Of a stretch of DNA of 64,000 nt, positions 32,510-44,045 are shown piece by piece. Below the pieces are notes generated by a model, which saw only the letters and a program-made list of their open reading frames with translations, searched no databases and was not told where the DNA came from. A program made the position numbers and the translations under genes. Origin of the DNA: Epiperipatus broadwayi. Its lineage: Eukaryota; Onychophora; Udeonychophora; Euonychophora; Peripatidae. The stretch lies in the NCBI GenBank assembly GCA_028023455.1, contig JAQFVV010012394.1, positions 26,797,053 through 26,861,052 of the forward strand. Direction: 5' to 3'. Position 1 is the first letter of the stretch, and each line of letters starts with the position of its first letter.

Positions 32510-34380
32510 TATAATTATTTATTACACAAACATACAGTAATATCATTTTAATATAAATATATTATAACTAAAACAATTCCGAGAGCATCTTGGATAGGCT
32601 GCATGAAAAAAAAATCGTTTAATAAAAAGTCATCTAAATTGAATAATAAATATTTAAACTGCCATGCATGAGCATGTGTGTCTCATGAGTACACTGCTTA
32701 CAGATTAAGAGAAAAATTAATTTATGCATATTAAATGTTTTATAAAATTGCTTTATAATATGTGAGAAACCAAATGATAAATTACATTGTAAAGAAAAAA
32801 AGAAAGATGCTTTTGGTATGTGAAAGATTTGAACTGTGTAGTTTTTAAAAATCTAAAGTATTTTAAACCCTTTTTAATCTGACTATTTTGAATTTAGTTT
32901 TAAATAAAATTTTCCACATTTCTGATGATAAAACTGGGTGGCAAAACTAAATATAATATTAAAATTTTGAAATTAATAATATTTTAGAAATTATCAAGCT
33001 ATATTTAAATGTTACCAATCATTTTCGTTTCTTCTTAAACCATTAACTAATGTAAATAAAAAAACAAAGAAAAGCTTTTTTTCTCTTTTGTTCATTTACG
33101 TATTAAATCAGGATATAATTTTAAAACATTGGGAAATTTGTTTCCACAGCATGTTTTTCAAAAAATATGTTGTTGTAATGACACAAAATTAGATTTTTTC
33201 TAGCTGATGACATATATACATTATTTGGAAACATGTTGTTTGAACAACATAAAATAGGTACAAATAGGTCTGAAACAAGCAACCAGACACTTTGATTCCA
33301 TATTGTTTTCCAGTCCAGTCTACTTTTGAGCCATGTTGCAGTAATCCATGCCGAGGAGAGAAACAAGAAAAGTATTTCCCATCATAACTCGGATTGGCAT
33401 ATTTTACTAACTGTTTTTATAGTATTTTTCAATACTCAAGTCCTAACAGCTAGTATAATGATTATATCTAAAAAAATGTCTATAATGTGTGGCTAGGAGC
33501 ACACCAGCAAAATGCCTGGAAAATGCAGATTGGATCCAGAAACTGATGTCAAAGTTTGCAAAACCAGTCTGTATAATGCCTCTATAATGCCATGAATGAA
33601 GAAATGGAAAATATTGTATGAACTACCCAAGACTTCTTGGTATTATATCTAATATATCAATGCTATTATATTTACTCTCTAACATTACCAATGCCCAAGG
33701 AGAAGTACCATCTTTGGAGCAATTAATTGGAAATTTATTAAAATAGTATCTGCAGAAAACCATGGTCTGTGACTGTTTCAACATTTAACATGATAAGATT
33801 TTATTATTATAAATATTATAAGGTCTTAAACTTAAACCTAATCTTAAATTTCAAATGTTTTATTACTATGATATTTAATATTTTTGTATAGTATATATGC
33901 AAAGTGTTAATAAATTGATATTTTTTTATTAATCCATTTAGTTTGTGTTTGCAACTCAATCCAAACCTTATGCTTTTAACACCCAAACATCGGTTAATAT
34001 CCACAGTCCTGAGAAATCATACAATTCACTGGAGGACATGCAGGGATGGTGATAATAATTTGTAATTGATGGATCATTCCATTAAAAGTTTTCCAGAAGT
34101 AAACTTTCTTTTTAGAAGGTTTGGTGCCTTTGAGTTTCATTTTCTATTGAAACTGAAAACAAACAAAATACTTTTGGGAGTACTTGTAATTTTAAATTAT
34201 AAATCATCATCATCACATTGATTAATAATATTATATAACTGAATTCAATCTTTTTTTTTATTTGAATTTTATTAACCATTCAACTTTCATATTTATTTGA
34301 ATCAAAATTTACAGTACATATTGAATATATCATTATATATCTTTGGTTTTGGGTTCAACACATCTACTATGGCAAATATA
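32510..34380. other. No recognised feature
   Basis: AT-rich DNA. Short minus-strand frames at 33121-33366 and 33816-34004 have low-complexity or unremarkable composition and no motifs. Confidence 0.35.
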
Positions 34381-34756
34381 TATATTATAATGATTGGGGA
34401 TATAGGGACTTAACGTAATCTGCACTACAGAGCGCCACTAGGCATTTGAACCTAGAAAATTTATATAGTAGACAGATACGTAAGTAAAAAAAAAAATATT
34501 ATTTTATAGTGATTCCAATCGTTAGCCCATTGTCACTAGCTCAGCAGAGTAGCAGAGATTTATATTTATAAATTCTTATCTAAGACTATTTTTAATATTA
34601 AACAAAGAATAAAATAAGCCACTGCCAGTAATTAATACACAAACAACATTTATTTACGCACATATATAATAATTTTAGAATTTGAGGAATAGCATTTATT
34701 ATTTAGATTTTAATATTAACTTTTAATTTAAATTATTATTTTTAGATTTTAAATCA

Positions 34757-34850
34757 TCCACACAGATGAAATTTATACCTATTTTAAGATTGTCAAGTAT
34801 GAATAAACTACATAGATTTGCATTTGAAAAGAAAATATTCTATCCCTTAT
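34757..34850. repeat. Short dispersed repeat, first copy
   Basis: CACACAGATGAAATTTATAC, then ATGAATAAACTACATAGATT, parallels CACACAGATGAATTTTATAA and TAGATCAGCTGCATAGATTC at 35317-35380. The family is unrecognised. Confidence 0.45.
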
Positions 34851-35316
34851 TTAACCTTAGGCCAAAAGTTCGCAGTCAAACCAGCATCAATCCATCTGAT
34901 ACATTGATGTATTCAATGTAGCATGAAAATACAACAGCACATATATACTATACTGTCAGGAATGTACATCTGAACAGTATAGTTAGAAAAGACATTGACT
35001 CTTGTCCAATACAGGAATGTTACATCTGTATGGCAAGAAGAAGAATAAAATAAAAACTCCATAGGAAGGGGCTGCGGTCCTTTTTGCCAACTTACAATCC
35101 CATCCAAAGGCAAAAGGGGTTGTGTGGCATATACAGTGATTCTGCACGTAGCAAACCTCATACTACATCTACTAATTACACCGATATATCCAATCCATTG
35201 ACCCAATTTAACTACGAAACAAATAACCCAAGACTACCCTCCCTTAAACTATATATAACATTACAAATCTATATAGCCATTCACGCCTGACTTAAATTTA
35301 ACATTTATATATGTTC

Positions 35317-35385
35317 ACACAGATGAATTTTATAAAATTTGTTTTATAATGTTGAGTATAGATCAGCTGCATAGATTCCACGGCC
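35317..35385. repeat. Short dispersed repeat, second copy
   Basis: Diverged partner of the block at 34757-34850. A third CATCCACACAGATTCAACG near 36024 may be another scrap. Confidence 0.4.
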
Positions 35386-35399
35386 AAAAACATTCCAAA

Positions 35400-36540
35400 A
35401 TAAACATAACCGATCAAAATACAAAGTCATTGATAACGTCAATTGCAGAGGGAATACAAGAAACCCAATGGCATTCATCATAAGATGCCGCATTGACATC
35501 AATGACATATATTCTAATCGAATATGAAGACCACAACATAATTAACCACTAACAAATCCATGCAATGTCCATACCCAACTTAAATTTCATGCATTTAAAT
35601 AATTTATACAAATAAATATTAATATAATTAAAAAAAATGGAAATGATTTTTTTTTAGCAAACTCAAATATATATAATTTAAACATTAATTATCAATTTGA
35701 AAATCAAATAAGAGTTCATTTTAAAATTTAGATTAGCTGAATCTTTAAAAAAAATTGATGAAAGTTCTTAATTACTTTTTTTTTGTTAATTTGTAAAGTT
35801 CATAGCTCACGGTAGAAGAGTCCAGGTTCCTGTTTTTAATTCCCATGACGTCTCCATTGGAAGACTGATCTGATGTTCTGGAGGTGGCATTAGCTGGTTC
35901 CATTCCGGTATTACAGTCACTTCATTTTTTTTAAATAGAGAGTGTGATATGTGCATCCTATCACACCTCTCAAACACAAAAAAGCTGGAACTGTCCTTAA
36001 TTTCAATATTTTTCCTTTTATATCATCCACACAGATTCAACGAACAAACGTCACTAATCCATCATTTTCATTAGGGTCCGAGCTGAGGCTTGGTGCTTCC
36101 ATTGGTCAAGCTAATTTCTTTATTTTCTTATCTATCTTTCATCAGACTTTTTAATTATACAAGAGCCCCAAGGGCTAGCTTGCTTTTCAATTAATTTATA
36201 AAACAATCATTTCCATTTACAAAAATATTTTATCTTTAAATCTTATACTTTTTTATAACAAAGTATGTTCAAATACTTTTATTTATTAAAAAAAAATATT
36301 TTTAAAGTTTTGTATCTGTGCGAATATATATACGTTTAACAACTCTAATTTTTTTTTAGCTTTTAGATTTTTAATAAATTTATTTTTTTTATTAGCGAAC
36401 TTAGTTTTTATTTTAAATTAATGTAACGGCATATTTATATATCATTACAATATATATATCATTACTTACAAATATTTCTAAATAATGATAAATATAGAAT
36501 GTGTATATGAATATTAAGTGAGATTATTTATGATTATGAA
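35400..36540. other. No recognised gene
   Basis: Contains a less AT-rich patch at about 35800-36180 with an unexceptional plus-strand frame (35951-36154). Its frame gives no motif and no splice or polyadenylation context that would make it a convincing exon. Confidence 0.35.
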
Positions 36541-36569
36541 ATAGATAACTGTAATATTATTGTTTTTTA

Positions 36570-36630
36570 GATCTGAAGAAGGCTGTTATTCAGTTGAAAC
36601 TGTTATAAATTATATAAAGCATTATAAAAA
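36570..36630 (+). repeat. Dispersed repeat with a hammerhead-like core, copy 2
   Basis: CTGAAGA at 36573-36579 and GAAAC at 36596-36600 flank a segment able to form a GGCTG/CAGTT stem with a five-base loop. This fits the CUGANGA, stem II, GAAA layout of hammerhead ribozymes. Stem III and a cleavage triplet could not be placed, so ribozyme function is not supported. The ATAAAGCATT block that follows is shared with 32440-32500. Confidence 0.4.
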
Positions 36631-36649
36631 GAATGTATTGATTTTTAAA

Positions 36650-37480
36650 TAGTTGGTTATATTACAACAGTAAAAATGGCTAATATATTATAATGAGAAT
36701 AGCAATGTCAATAAATAAGATGTTTTATGGGCCAGTACAATTGAATTCAAGAAAGAATCTAATTCGTGTTCTGTTTTAAGCATAGTATAATGTGGAATAG
36801 AAGCAAAAATAATTAGCTATTTCAGGTGATGTATTGTTGGTCATGTGATTATTATCACGATGTGATTAGTTTGTTTAAAGTTTGTTAAATCGTTAATTTA
36901 TGGTTGTTGCGATATAGACAATTGTGCTATATATATATTTAAAACTTAAAGAAATAAGGTAATTAGAGATAATGATAAGTGTTACCGGATTAGAAAATGA
37001 TTCATTAAAAGCAGTTGTATTGTGCATACAGAGATAAATATGCATAAGTAACAATAGAAATGAACGATATGATTCATGATTTTTTATGCCGAATTAATGT
37101 TCAACAAGCTTATTTTACATATATAAATTGTTTTTCAAATCTTAAAAGATAAAAACTATAATAATTGTTATTTAAAGAAATAAAAATTACATAAAGTTAA
37201 GTATTTTTTATAAATAGTAACTTCCTTTATATATATTTTTAAAACTATTCCTAAAATTAAAAAGTTTGAATTTTAAAAAACCAAAAGTTATTTCATCCAA
37301 AAATATTTTTAATTTAAAATTTAAGCAGACTCGAATTTACAAATAAAAAAAATATTTAATTATTTTGAAAATTATTTAAAAGTTTCTATATCATATATAA
37401 GTAAAAAATAGTGATGTAATAATAATAATTAATAAAGTTATATTTATGGACAAACTAACAGCATATAAAAGAATGGTTTA
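36650..37480. other. No recognised feature
   Basis: AT-rich DNA without exon-like frames. Confidence 0.4.
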
Positions 37481-37494
37481 TTGCTTGGGATTAA

Positions 37495-37705
37495 GAAATA
37501 GAAGATATATCTTGACCTTTGAGCTCAGGGAACTCTACCACTGCTATAATCCCTTCAAGGTAAATAAAGGCATGTATATATCTGAATAACTTTATTGCTC
37601 GAAGGTTCATAATAAGTTTGTATGCTCAAGAACCAGCACCTAAACTGATCTTGGAACCCCATATTTCAAAGTCAGATGCTGTACTAGCCCACATATGGCA
37701 ATAAA
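37495..37705 (-). mobile_element. SINE family A, minus-strand copy or adjacent pair
   Basis: In reverse complement: AGCAGTGGTAGAGTTCCCTG (head, near 37530) and, in a second unit nearer 37700, GCATCTGACTTTGAAATATG, GGTGCTGGTTCTTGAGCATA and TTATTATGAACCTTCGAGCA before ATAAAG. The distance suggests two overlapping or tandem copies. Confidence 0.65.
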
Positions 37706-37709
37706 ATTA

Positions 37710-38210
37710 TAATTCTAAATATTGAAGCATCTAAATCATAAGTAATGAAATGCAAAGAAATATGGTAACAATAACATAAAGCTTCAGTAACTACTTGATC
37801 AAAGGTTATCGGTTCTTAGGATTAATGACCAGACAAGAATTTGTAATAAACCATATCTCTTTGATCTTATATCCCCCCCCCACACACACACACATACACA
37901 TAAAATAATGAATTTATTGGAAAAGTATGTCCCATTTTAGATTTGTGCATTTCAAATATGGAGTTACTAGAGTGACTTTGTGAATGTTCAAAAATAAGCA
38001 CATATAAATATGACCTAGGAGCTTATGGTAGTTATCAATGCATGTTTAAAGTGAACACCTGTGCATGATTTATTCATGGTATAGATATGACATTTGGAAT
38101 CATTTATTGACTTATTGCAAATGGAAGATCAGAATATTGTATAAGGAATGTTATAAAAAATATTGAACTGCCCAACATAGGCTAGGAGATTCAGTTGTTT
38201 GGTACTTCTA
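37710..38210. other. No recognised feature
   Basis: AT-rich, with a short C and CA microsatellite at 37871-37900. Confidence 0.4.
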
Positions 38211-38214
38211 ATTC

Positions 38215-38490
38215 ATCTGAACAGTGAACCATAGTAATCAATGAATGCTAGAAGTTTGTGCATCAAAATCCCTATCTAGTGCTTACTCATCCAATATTCT
38301 GAGACTAGTTTCTAGCTTTTCATCAATTATGCAGTGCTCTCAGATCCAAGGCTTTTCACTGATGAAAGGAGGAAACTAATCTGGGGATATTGGATAAGGA
38401 CACACCAGATAGAGATTTTGATGCACAAACCTTCTAGCATCCATTGATCTCTATGGCTTTTACTGGGTGACACTCCTATGTAGAGAGAAC
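38215..38490. mobile_element. Foldback family F, best palindromic copy
   Basis: The left arm carries GTAATCAATGAATGCTAGAA, GTGCATCAAAATCCCTATCT, CATCCAATATTCTGAGACTA and AGTGCTCTCAGATCCAAGG. The right arm mirrors it with ATCTGGGGATATTGGATAAG, AGATAGAGATTTTGATGCAC, CTTCTAGCATCCATTGAT and GGGTGACACTCC. Each arm is about 120 bp, so the transcript would form a long hairpin. Confidence 0.8.
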
Positions 38491-38499
38491 TGGTATTGC

Positions 38500-39580
38500 T
38501 TAAAAGGGAATTTTGTAAAATGCAGGAATAGTAAAAGAGATTGAGTTTCTATGTTGCTGCATGTTCACAATTTGGTGCAGTTGAGATGAGAATTATACTA
38601 ATGCAAAAAATATAAAAATATCTTTTAGTCCAATGATTTTTCACCCTTCCTCAAAATGTTAAAAGTGGATAAAAGCTAGTCCCTTCCTTGCACAAATGGT
38701 GAATAGGAAAAGATTGAGTTATCAACACAAATGTGAAGATTAAGGGGTTTGATGCATCTACTTCATCTGAAGAGTGAAAGTTATTTACAAAATGTGCACA
38801 TAGTGACGTAGGATGTCCTGGGTTTCTGTACTGGTGGATGATTGGAATACGATTGAGTTGAGATAAGGATAGCACTAATAAAAAGCAAAATCAATCTGAA
38901 AATGTTTGCAAAAAAATAATGTCATATAGTCATATTTACTTAAATTTTTCTTTGTTTATTGAAAAAAATATATTACATTGAATTTTGTTATAAAAGCAGA
39001 CACATATTTGGAATAATTTTTTTCACAATCATAGTTTACTATATATATACAATTTGATGATCTTTGATTTATTTGTTTCAAACTTACATAAAATAATTTC
39101 TAAAAATATATATATATATAAAATAAGCATTTTGAGTATCAATAACATATTAAGTGTGAAAAGACCATAATTTCAAATGTTTTATGGTTTTGCATTAATA
39201 TAACGTCGTAATGGAGTCAGTGTTGTTTTATTTCAATTCATAAACATAAGCCATTAAAAAAACATACTGGGCCTTGTTTTCATTCATCCATGTAAAAAAT
39301 TATTTATTGTCAAGAATAATAAAAAATGCTCAATAAATAAACACTTTGCAAATAAAACATTAATATATCTGCTATACAGTAAAATAAAAAACATGGACAA
39401 TGAATCAGTTTATTTCCAATATTAGGGACAGCACAACTCCAAATTAAAGTTCAATGTGAAGATGTATTGTTCTGTTTAAAGATTATCTGTTTTAATACTC
39501 ATCTTTAAATAAAGTACTGATATCTTGAAGATCCCATTGAAGGATATTAGTAATATTCTATTCTTTCAGCTTTTCTCTAG
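38500..39580. other. No recognised feature
   Basis: AT-rich DNA. The minus-strand frame at 38651-38875 has no motif. Confidence 0.4.
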
Positions 39581-39584
39581 AATT

Positions 39585-40345
39585 TACATCATATCAAAAT
39601 CTACAAGATGCATAGCCTCATTTTCTCTAATATCTACATCATATTAAAATGTGCAAAAATATAGTCTTTCATTTTTTATTATCTTTGTCATATCAAAATG
39701 TGTACAATGCATTGTTTTCCTGACTATATTACATCAAAATCCACAAGATATGGCATTTTCTGTAGTTTCCATGTTGTACCAAAATGTGCAAAATGTACAG
39801 TCTATCTTTCTCTAGTATCTACATTGTACCCAAGGGTGTGTAAGATGTATAGTCTCTCTTTCTTTAATATCTATGTTATATCAAAATTTATAAAATATTG
39901 GTCTCCCTTTTTCTATTATTTATACTGTACTAAAATATGTTAAATGTAGAATCTAACTTCTAACTAGTATTTATGTCATATCAAAATATACAAAATGTAT
40001 TCTTCCTGATTTTAATGTCTGTATTGTATCAAAATCTATAAGGTGTAAAGTCTCATTTTCTCTAATACCTATATTATACAAAAATGTATAAGATGTAGAG
40101 TCCCTATCTTTACTATATTGTATCAAAATGTGCAAGAAGTTACAGTCCCCATTCTCTAGTATCTATATCACCAAAATGTTAAAGATATCAATTTTCCTTC
40201 CTCTAGTATCTATACTACATAAAAGCAAGGAAGATGTACAGTCTCTGTTTCTTTAGTATCTATATGTGCAAGATAACTCTCCCTTTCTCTAGTATCTATA
40301 TTGTATCAAAATGTGTAAGATATATAGTCAGTCATGCTCTAGTAC
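39585..40345. repeat. Decayed minisatellite, unit about 50 bp, roughly 14 copies
   Basis: Each unit resembles TCTCTAGTATCTATATTGTA followed by TCAAAATGTGTAAGATGTAT and AGTCTCTCTTT. Successive CAAAAT cores lie about 41-50 bp apart. Units differ by many substitutions and small indels, so the array is old and not homogenised. The open frame at 39698-39943 is a by-product of the repeat. Confidence 0.85.
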
Positions 40346-40349
40346 AGAT

Positions 40350-41035
40350 ATATTAAAACAGATGGACAGAATATTCCATCCCTTTCAAATTTATAAAAAG
40401 AGAAAAGGCACATTTATTTAATCAGAATTTTATCAGAACTTTATCTCCAGTAAAAATCTAATAGAGAGATTCTGAAAAAAAAACTATAGGATTGATAAAA
40501 AAAACTGTTTCCTATTCTTTTAATTAGTATTATATTTATTTAGTAAGACTGGCGTTACTACTGTTGCGTCACTGGATAAAAGAAACTTTACTTTTAAAAT
40601 AAAAAGTTGATCCCTGTCTAGTCTAACAAATTCAATTTCGCTGCTATTTTCAATATTTGTACAAATGATGTATAATACCAACTGACATTGAAGATCAGAT
40701 AATACCAACATTGTATAATTTGCATTAATAAACAAAACAAAAACGAATTCGAAAATCAATACCACTCCGCATTTTATTCTCTACATCGAATTAATTAATT
40801 TCTAACTAAAGGTTGTATTTAAAACATAAAGACTTAAACAAGTTTGAATGTTAGTTTATATATTTCAATATTTACAGGTGTTCTTTTCTCTTGCAGAAAC
40901 AAATTCGGCAATAGATAAATCAGATAGTGTTGACACCTGGTTATTAATGCGATAAAGTGGGGAATACATTGATTTCAATTTATTTTGGCGATTTATGTCT
41001 GGAACAGTTAATAATAACATCATTAATAATTTTTA
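40350..41035. other. No recognised feature
   Basis: AT-rich DNA without convincing frames. Confidence 0.4.
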
Positions 41036-41040
41036 TCATC

Positions 41041-41113
41041 ATTCCATTAGACTAGAAATTATCCACTTAATGAATAATATTTCTGTAGTGTAATTTTCAC
41101 TACACCATTCTCA
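41041..41113. repeat. Direct repeat, first copy
   Basis: ATTCCATTAGACTAGAAATT, TGAATAATATTTCTGTAGTG and TAATTTTCACTACACCATTC recur with few changes at 41400-41470. The two copies flank a SINE B insertion and about 290 bp in all. Confidence 0.8.
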
Positions 41114-41169
41114 TGTAAGGTAGGGACTGAATTCTATGCGTTTTTAACATCTTGTGGAGGGGTATTATC

Positions 41170-41300
41170 ATAAACATATGACCAAAGATATGTGAAAAAG
41201 AGACATACTCCCCAAGATGCACATTTCATCTGAACCAGCACTCATCTGTTGGCCCAGATCACAATCTCTTACCCATATCTTTTCCATTATTCAATATATA
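41170..41300 (-). mobile_element. SINE family B, minus-strand copy
   Basis: Reverse complement blocks: TGTGAAAAAGAGACATACTC, CCCAAGATGCACATTTCATC, TGAACCAGCACTCATCTGTT and GGCCCAGATCACAATCTC. The box-B-proximal end is missing or too diverged to place. Confidence 0.65.
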
Positions 41301-41399
41301 TAGATAGCCAATTACTACAGTTTAATTGATATGTCAAACTTACTGCATTCACAACTTTGACACAAACCACTTAATGGAAATGCAATAATTTGGTTGGTT

Positions 41400-41470
41400 A
41401 TTCATTAGACTAGAGATTATTTAATAATGAATAATATTTCTGTAATGTAATTTTCACTACACCACTCTCA
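41400..41470. repeat. Direct repeat, second copy
   Basis: Partner of 41041-41113. A reversed scrap (AGAAATATTATTCATTAATAG at 41476-41496) follows it, so the repeat unit may itself be part of a foldback. Confidence 0.8.
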
Positions 41471-41479
41471 CACTAGAGA

Positions 41480-41955
41480 AATATTATTCATTAATAGTAA
41501 CTTACGTTTAAGAATACCTTTAAAAAAATTTAAAAAAATACATCAAAGAATAACTAAAAACTTATCAGAAATTTATTAGATATATATAAAATGCAAACGT
41601 CTAAACAAATAATGAAATAATTAATAATATATTTAATATCTTATTTTAAAAAAGTTTTAATTTAATTTGAAGACCCCCCACCCTGCTTTTATTTCAAGTT
41701 AAATATATTAAGTTAAATTGTGATCCAAGAAAAAAATTATTTGTTTTTTAATTATTCCAATAACTCCTCGAATTAAATAAAAGCGTTTTTTTATATACAG
41801 TATATTACTTTTTGATTATTGGATATTTTTGACAGACTTTTTGTACCTATTCATATTCAAATTTACAAACTAAGAACTAAATAATGTCACCATATTTCTA
41901 TTTTGTGAAATAAAGTTCACATACATTCAAAATCATTTGAAAGATTATTTTTTTC
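41480..41955. other. No recognised feature
   Basis: Very AT-rich, with a C run near 41677. Confidence 0.4.
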
Positions 41956-41958
41956 ATT

Positions 41959-42608
41959 GGTACTTATGAGTTTTCCAGTAAACCAAGATGGCAGCCTGAA
42001 TTTTTGATAAATGTACAGTTCCAACGTCCTATAATCTATTGCAGATGTGTTAGTTATTAAATTAAAAAAAAATAATAAATCAATTGTTACATTTTAAAAA
42101 CAAGGAATAAATTCTGATAAATTTCATGGGAAGTGACAAGACACTCTTAACATTGTCATACTTTGGATCACTAGAGCATGTTTCTTTTTGTCAGCATTTT
42201 TTTTTTTTTTTGGTAAATAGTCATAATGACAAAAATGTGGGACCTTTCTGTCACAGAACATGATGCAGTGGACTATTTCCAAAGGTACAAAATCCTGCCC
42301 TCTCAAAAAGTGTGTGTTAATGGTTATGATATGCTTGTAAACTGTCGACTTGAATAAAGTGTAAATATTGTATTTATATACATATATTTTTAGTTAATGT
42401 TAATTCAAAAAAAAAAAAAAAATGAAAACATTGTAATTAATTTTTCCACAATGATTTCTTTTTAAAAAATAATAGTAATAAAAAATAAAATTTAAGTATT
42501 AAATACATTTTCTAAAAGGCATTTTTTTAGAAGCATTTTTGTGAGCCCTCGAAAATTTATCAAAAATATGGTCTGCCATCTTGGTTTACTGGAAAACTCA
42601 CAAGTACC
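41959..42608. mobile_element. Element bounded by 54-bp inverted repeats
   Basis: Left arm 41959-42012 and right arm 42555-42608 are reverse complements with a few mismatches. Left has GAGTTTTCCAGTAAACCAAG and ATGGCAG; right has CTGCCATCTTGGTTTACTGG and AAAACTC. The ~540 bp between encodes no recognisable transposase. The minus-strand frame at 42124-42306 is short and unremarkable. Confidence 0.75.
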
Positions 42609-42989
42609 TTTTTGTTTATGAAGGCAATATTTTAAAAAAAGCAAGTATTAATTAAGCAATCAAAAGAAATTAAGATTTCATCCATTTGTTTTTATTTTTA
42701 TTTTAATTATAGTCCTTTTCAGTGGATATTCAATGAAAGTCTATATTTTTTAAAAAAAAAAAAACATCTACTGTGTATTACTGAAATCTTACTGAACTGA
42801 TATCAACCATTTTGAAACCATCCTGCCTACACTTGTAGACTGTACAATTGTGGATATCTCTGAAATATTTCAGTGTCGTATTGCATTGTCATTGATATCT
42901 AATATACGCACAAAATTTAAAGTAAATTCATTCAATATAAGTATGTTAAAATTCAGTTACAAGATTTGACATGCACTAACAAGCAGAAA

Positions 42990-43150
42990 GAGCAATTAAC
43001 TACTTTTTTTGCTATCTGTAATAAATTTGAATAATCTGTAACTAGTAGATGGCAGTGCATTTAAATTTCCATCCCAGACTAATTTCTGACTTTTGCCTTA
43101 TCAATGTCATTTGGAATTAAATTTGTGACTAATGTTGTCATTCATACAGC
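42990..43150. mobile_element. Foldback family F, very diverged fragment
   Basis: GTAGATGGCAGTGCATTTAA, TTCCATCCCAGACTAATTTC and TGACTTTTGCCTTATCAATG weakly follow the family F order. Confidence 0.35.
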
Positions 43151-43303
43151 AACCATCTTTAACTCAATTTTATTATTCAAGGTAAAAGCTTGAAATTCAA
43201 AATATCCTAAGGTTTTAAACTCAAGCCAATGTGTTTAAAGATATATAGATCTTATATTGAGCTAATAATTCTATGATTTAATAGTCCCAATACTAACCCC
43301 CCT

Positions 43304-43319
43304 GGCCAGAAATGTTACT
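43304..43319. repeat. Target-site duplication of the RTE LINE, left copy
   Basis: GGCCAGAAATGTTACT is present here and, identically, at 46808-46823, exactly at the two ends of the LINE. Confidence 0.93.
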
Positions 43320-43360
43320 CCTCCTCCTCCTTCTTCTTCCACAGCTTGATTAATCCCACA

Positions 43361-43586
43361 TCAAGTGGGGTCACTGGTGCGGATCAATCTTCTCCAGGCT
43401 ACTCGATCTAAAGTCATTTCCTCCCTAAGTGACATCTCCTGCAAGTCCTTTCTCATTCGATCAATCCATCTGATCTTAGGTCTACCCCTGGGTCTTTTCC
43501 CCGGTGGTTCCATCTCAAAATCTTCCTTCCAATGTAATTTTCTTCTCTTCTCTTAACATGACCAAACCACCTCAACCTTGATTCTT
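43361..43586 (-). pseudogene. RTE LINE ORF2, last ~75 codons in two further frames
   Basis: Continuation reads KESRLRWFGHVKRREENYIG in one frame, then, after another one-base shift near 43530, EMEPPGKRPRGRPKIRWIDR, MRKDLQEM, LDRVAWRRLIRTSDPT and a stop TGA at 43361-43363. RLRWFGHV and KRPRGRPKIRW are the conserved C-terminal signature of RTE-like ORF2. Confidence 0.88.
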
Positions 43587-44045
43587 TCATTTTTTCACAC
43601 TGATCATTCTCACTCTCATATTTTCTTGAATTACTTCATTTTTCACTTTGTCCTTTCTAGTGAGGCCCGAGGCAAACCTAAGCATTCTCATTTCTGTTAC
43701 ACATTGCTTGTCTTCTATTTTCTTAGTGATCGGCCATGTTTCTGCACCATACATCAATGCCGGACGCACCACAGTTTTATATACTTTTCCTTTCAACCTT
43801 GCACCTATTCTCCTATCGCAGAGTATCCCAGAGACCCTTCTCCAATTATTCCAACCAGCTTGAGTTCTCCCAACAACTTCTCCATCCAGTGATCCATCTT
43901 TATTCATCCAGGCCCCGAGATATTTAAATTTTTCAGCCTCAGGCAACTTCTTTCCCCCTAACAAAATGCTTCCTCCACCATTACCACAGAAGAGCACTTC
44001 TGTTTTATTTCTGCTAATTCTCATTCCTCCAGTGCTTTCCTCCAC
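43587..44045 (-). pseudogene. RTE LINE ORF2, thumb and C-terminal segment after the frameshift
   Basis: This frame overlaps the end of the 824-codon frame by 25 bases and continues the same protein: RNKTEVLFCG, FKYLGAWMNKDGSLDGEV, LKGKVYKTVVRPALMYGAET with WP, and MLRFASGLTRKDKVKNEV. These are the RT post-palm segment and the RTE C-terminal block. The apparent ATG start is not a true start. A TGA at 43587 comes from a second indel. Confidence 0.9.

Noticed and set aside
36573-36600. A working hammerhead ribozyme
   Set aside because: Stem III and a cleavage triplet next to it are not visible; only the core layout is reported as a hypothesis.
39698-39943. 81-codon cysteine-containing frame
   Set aside because: It follows the ~50-bp minisatellite unit and repeats with it; not a gene.
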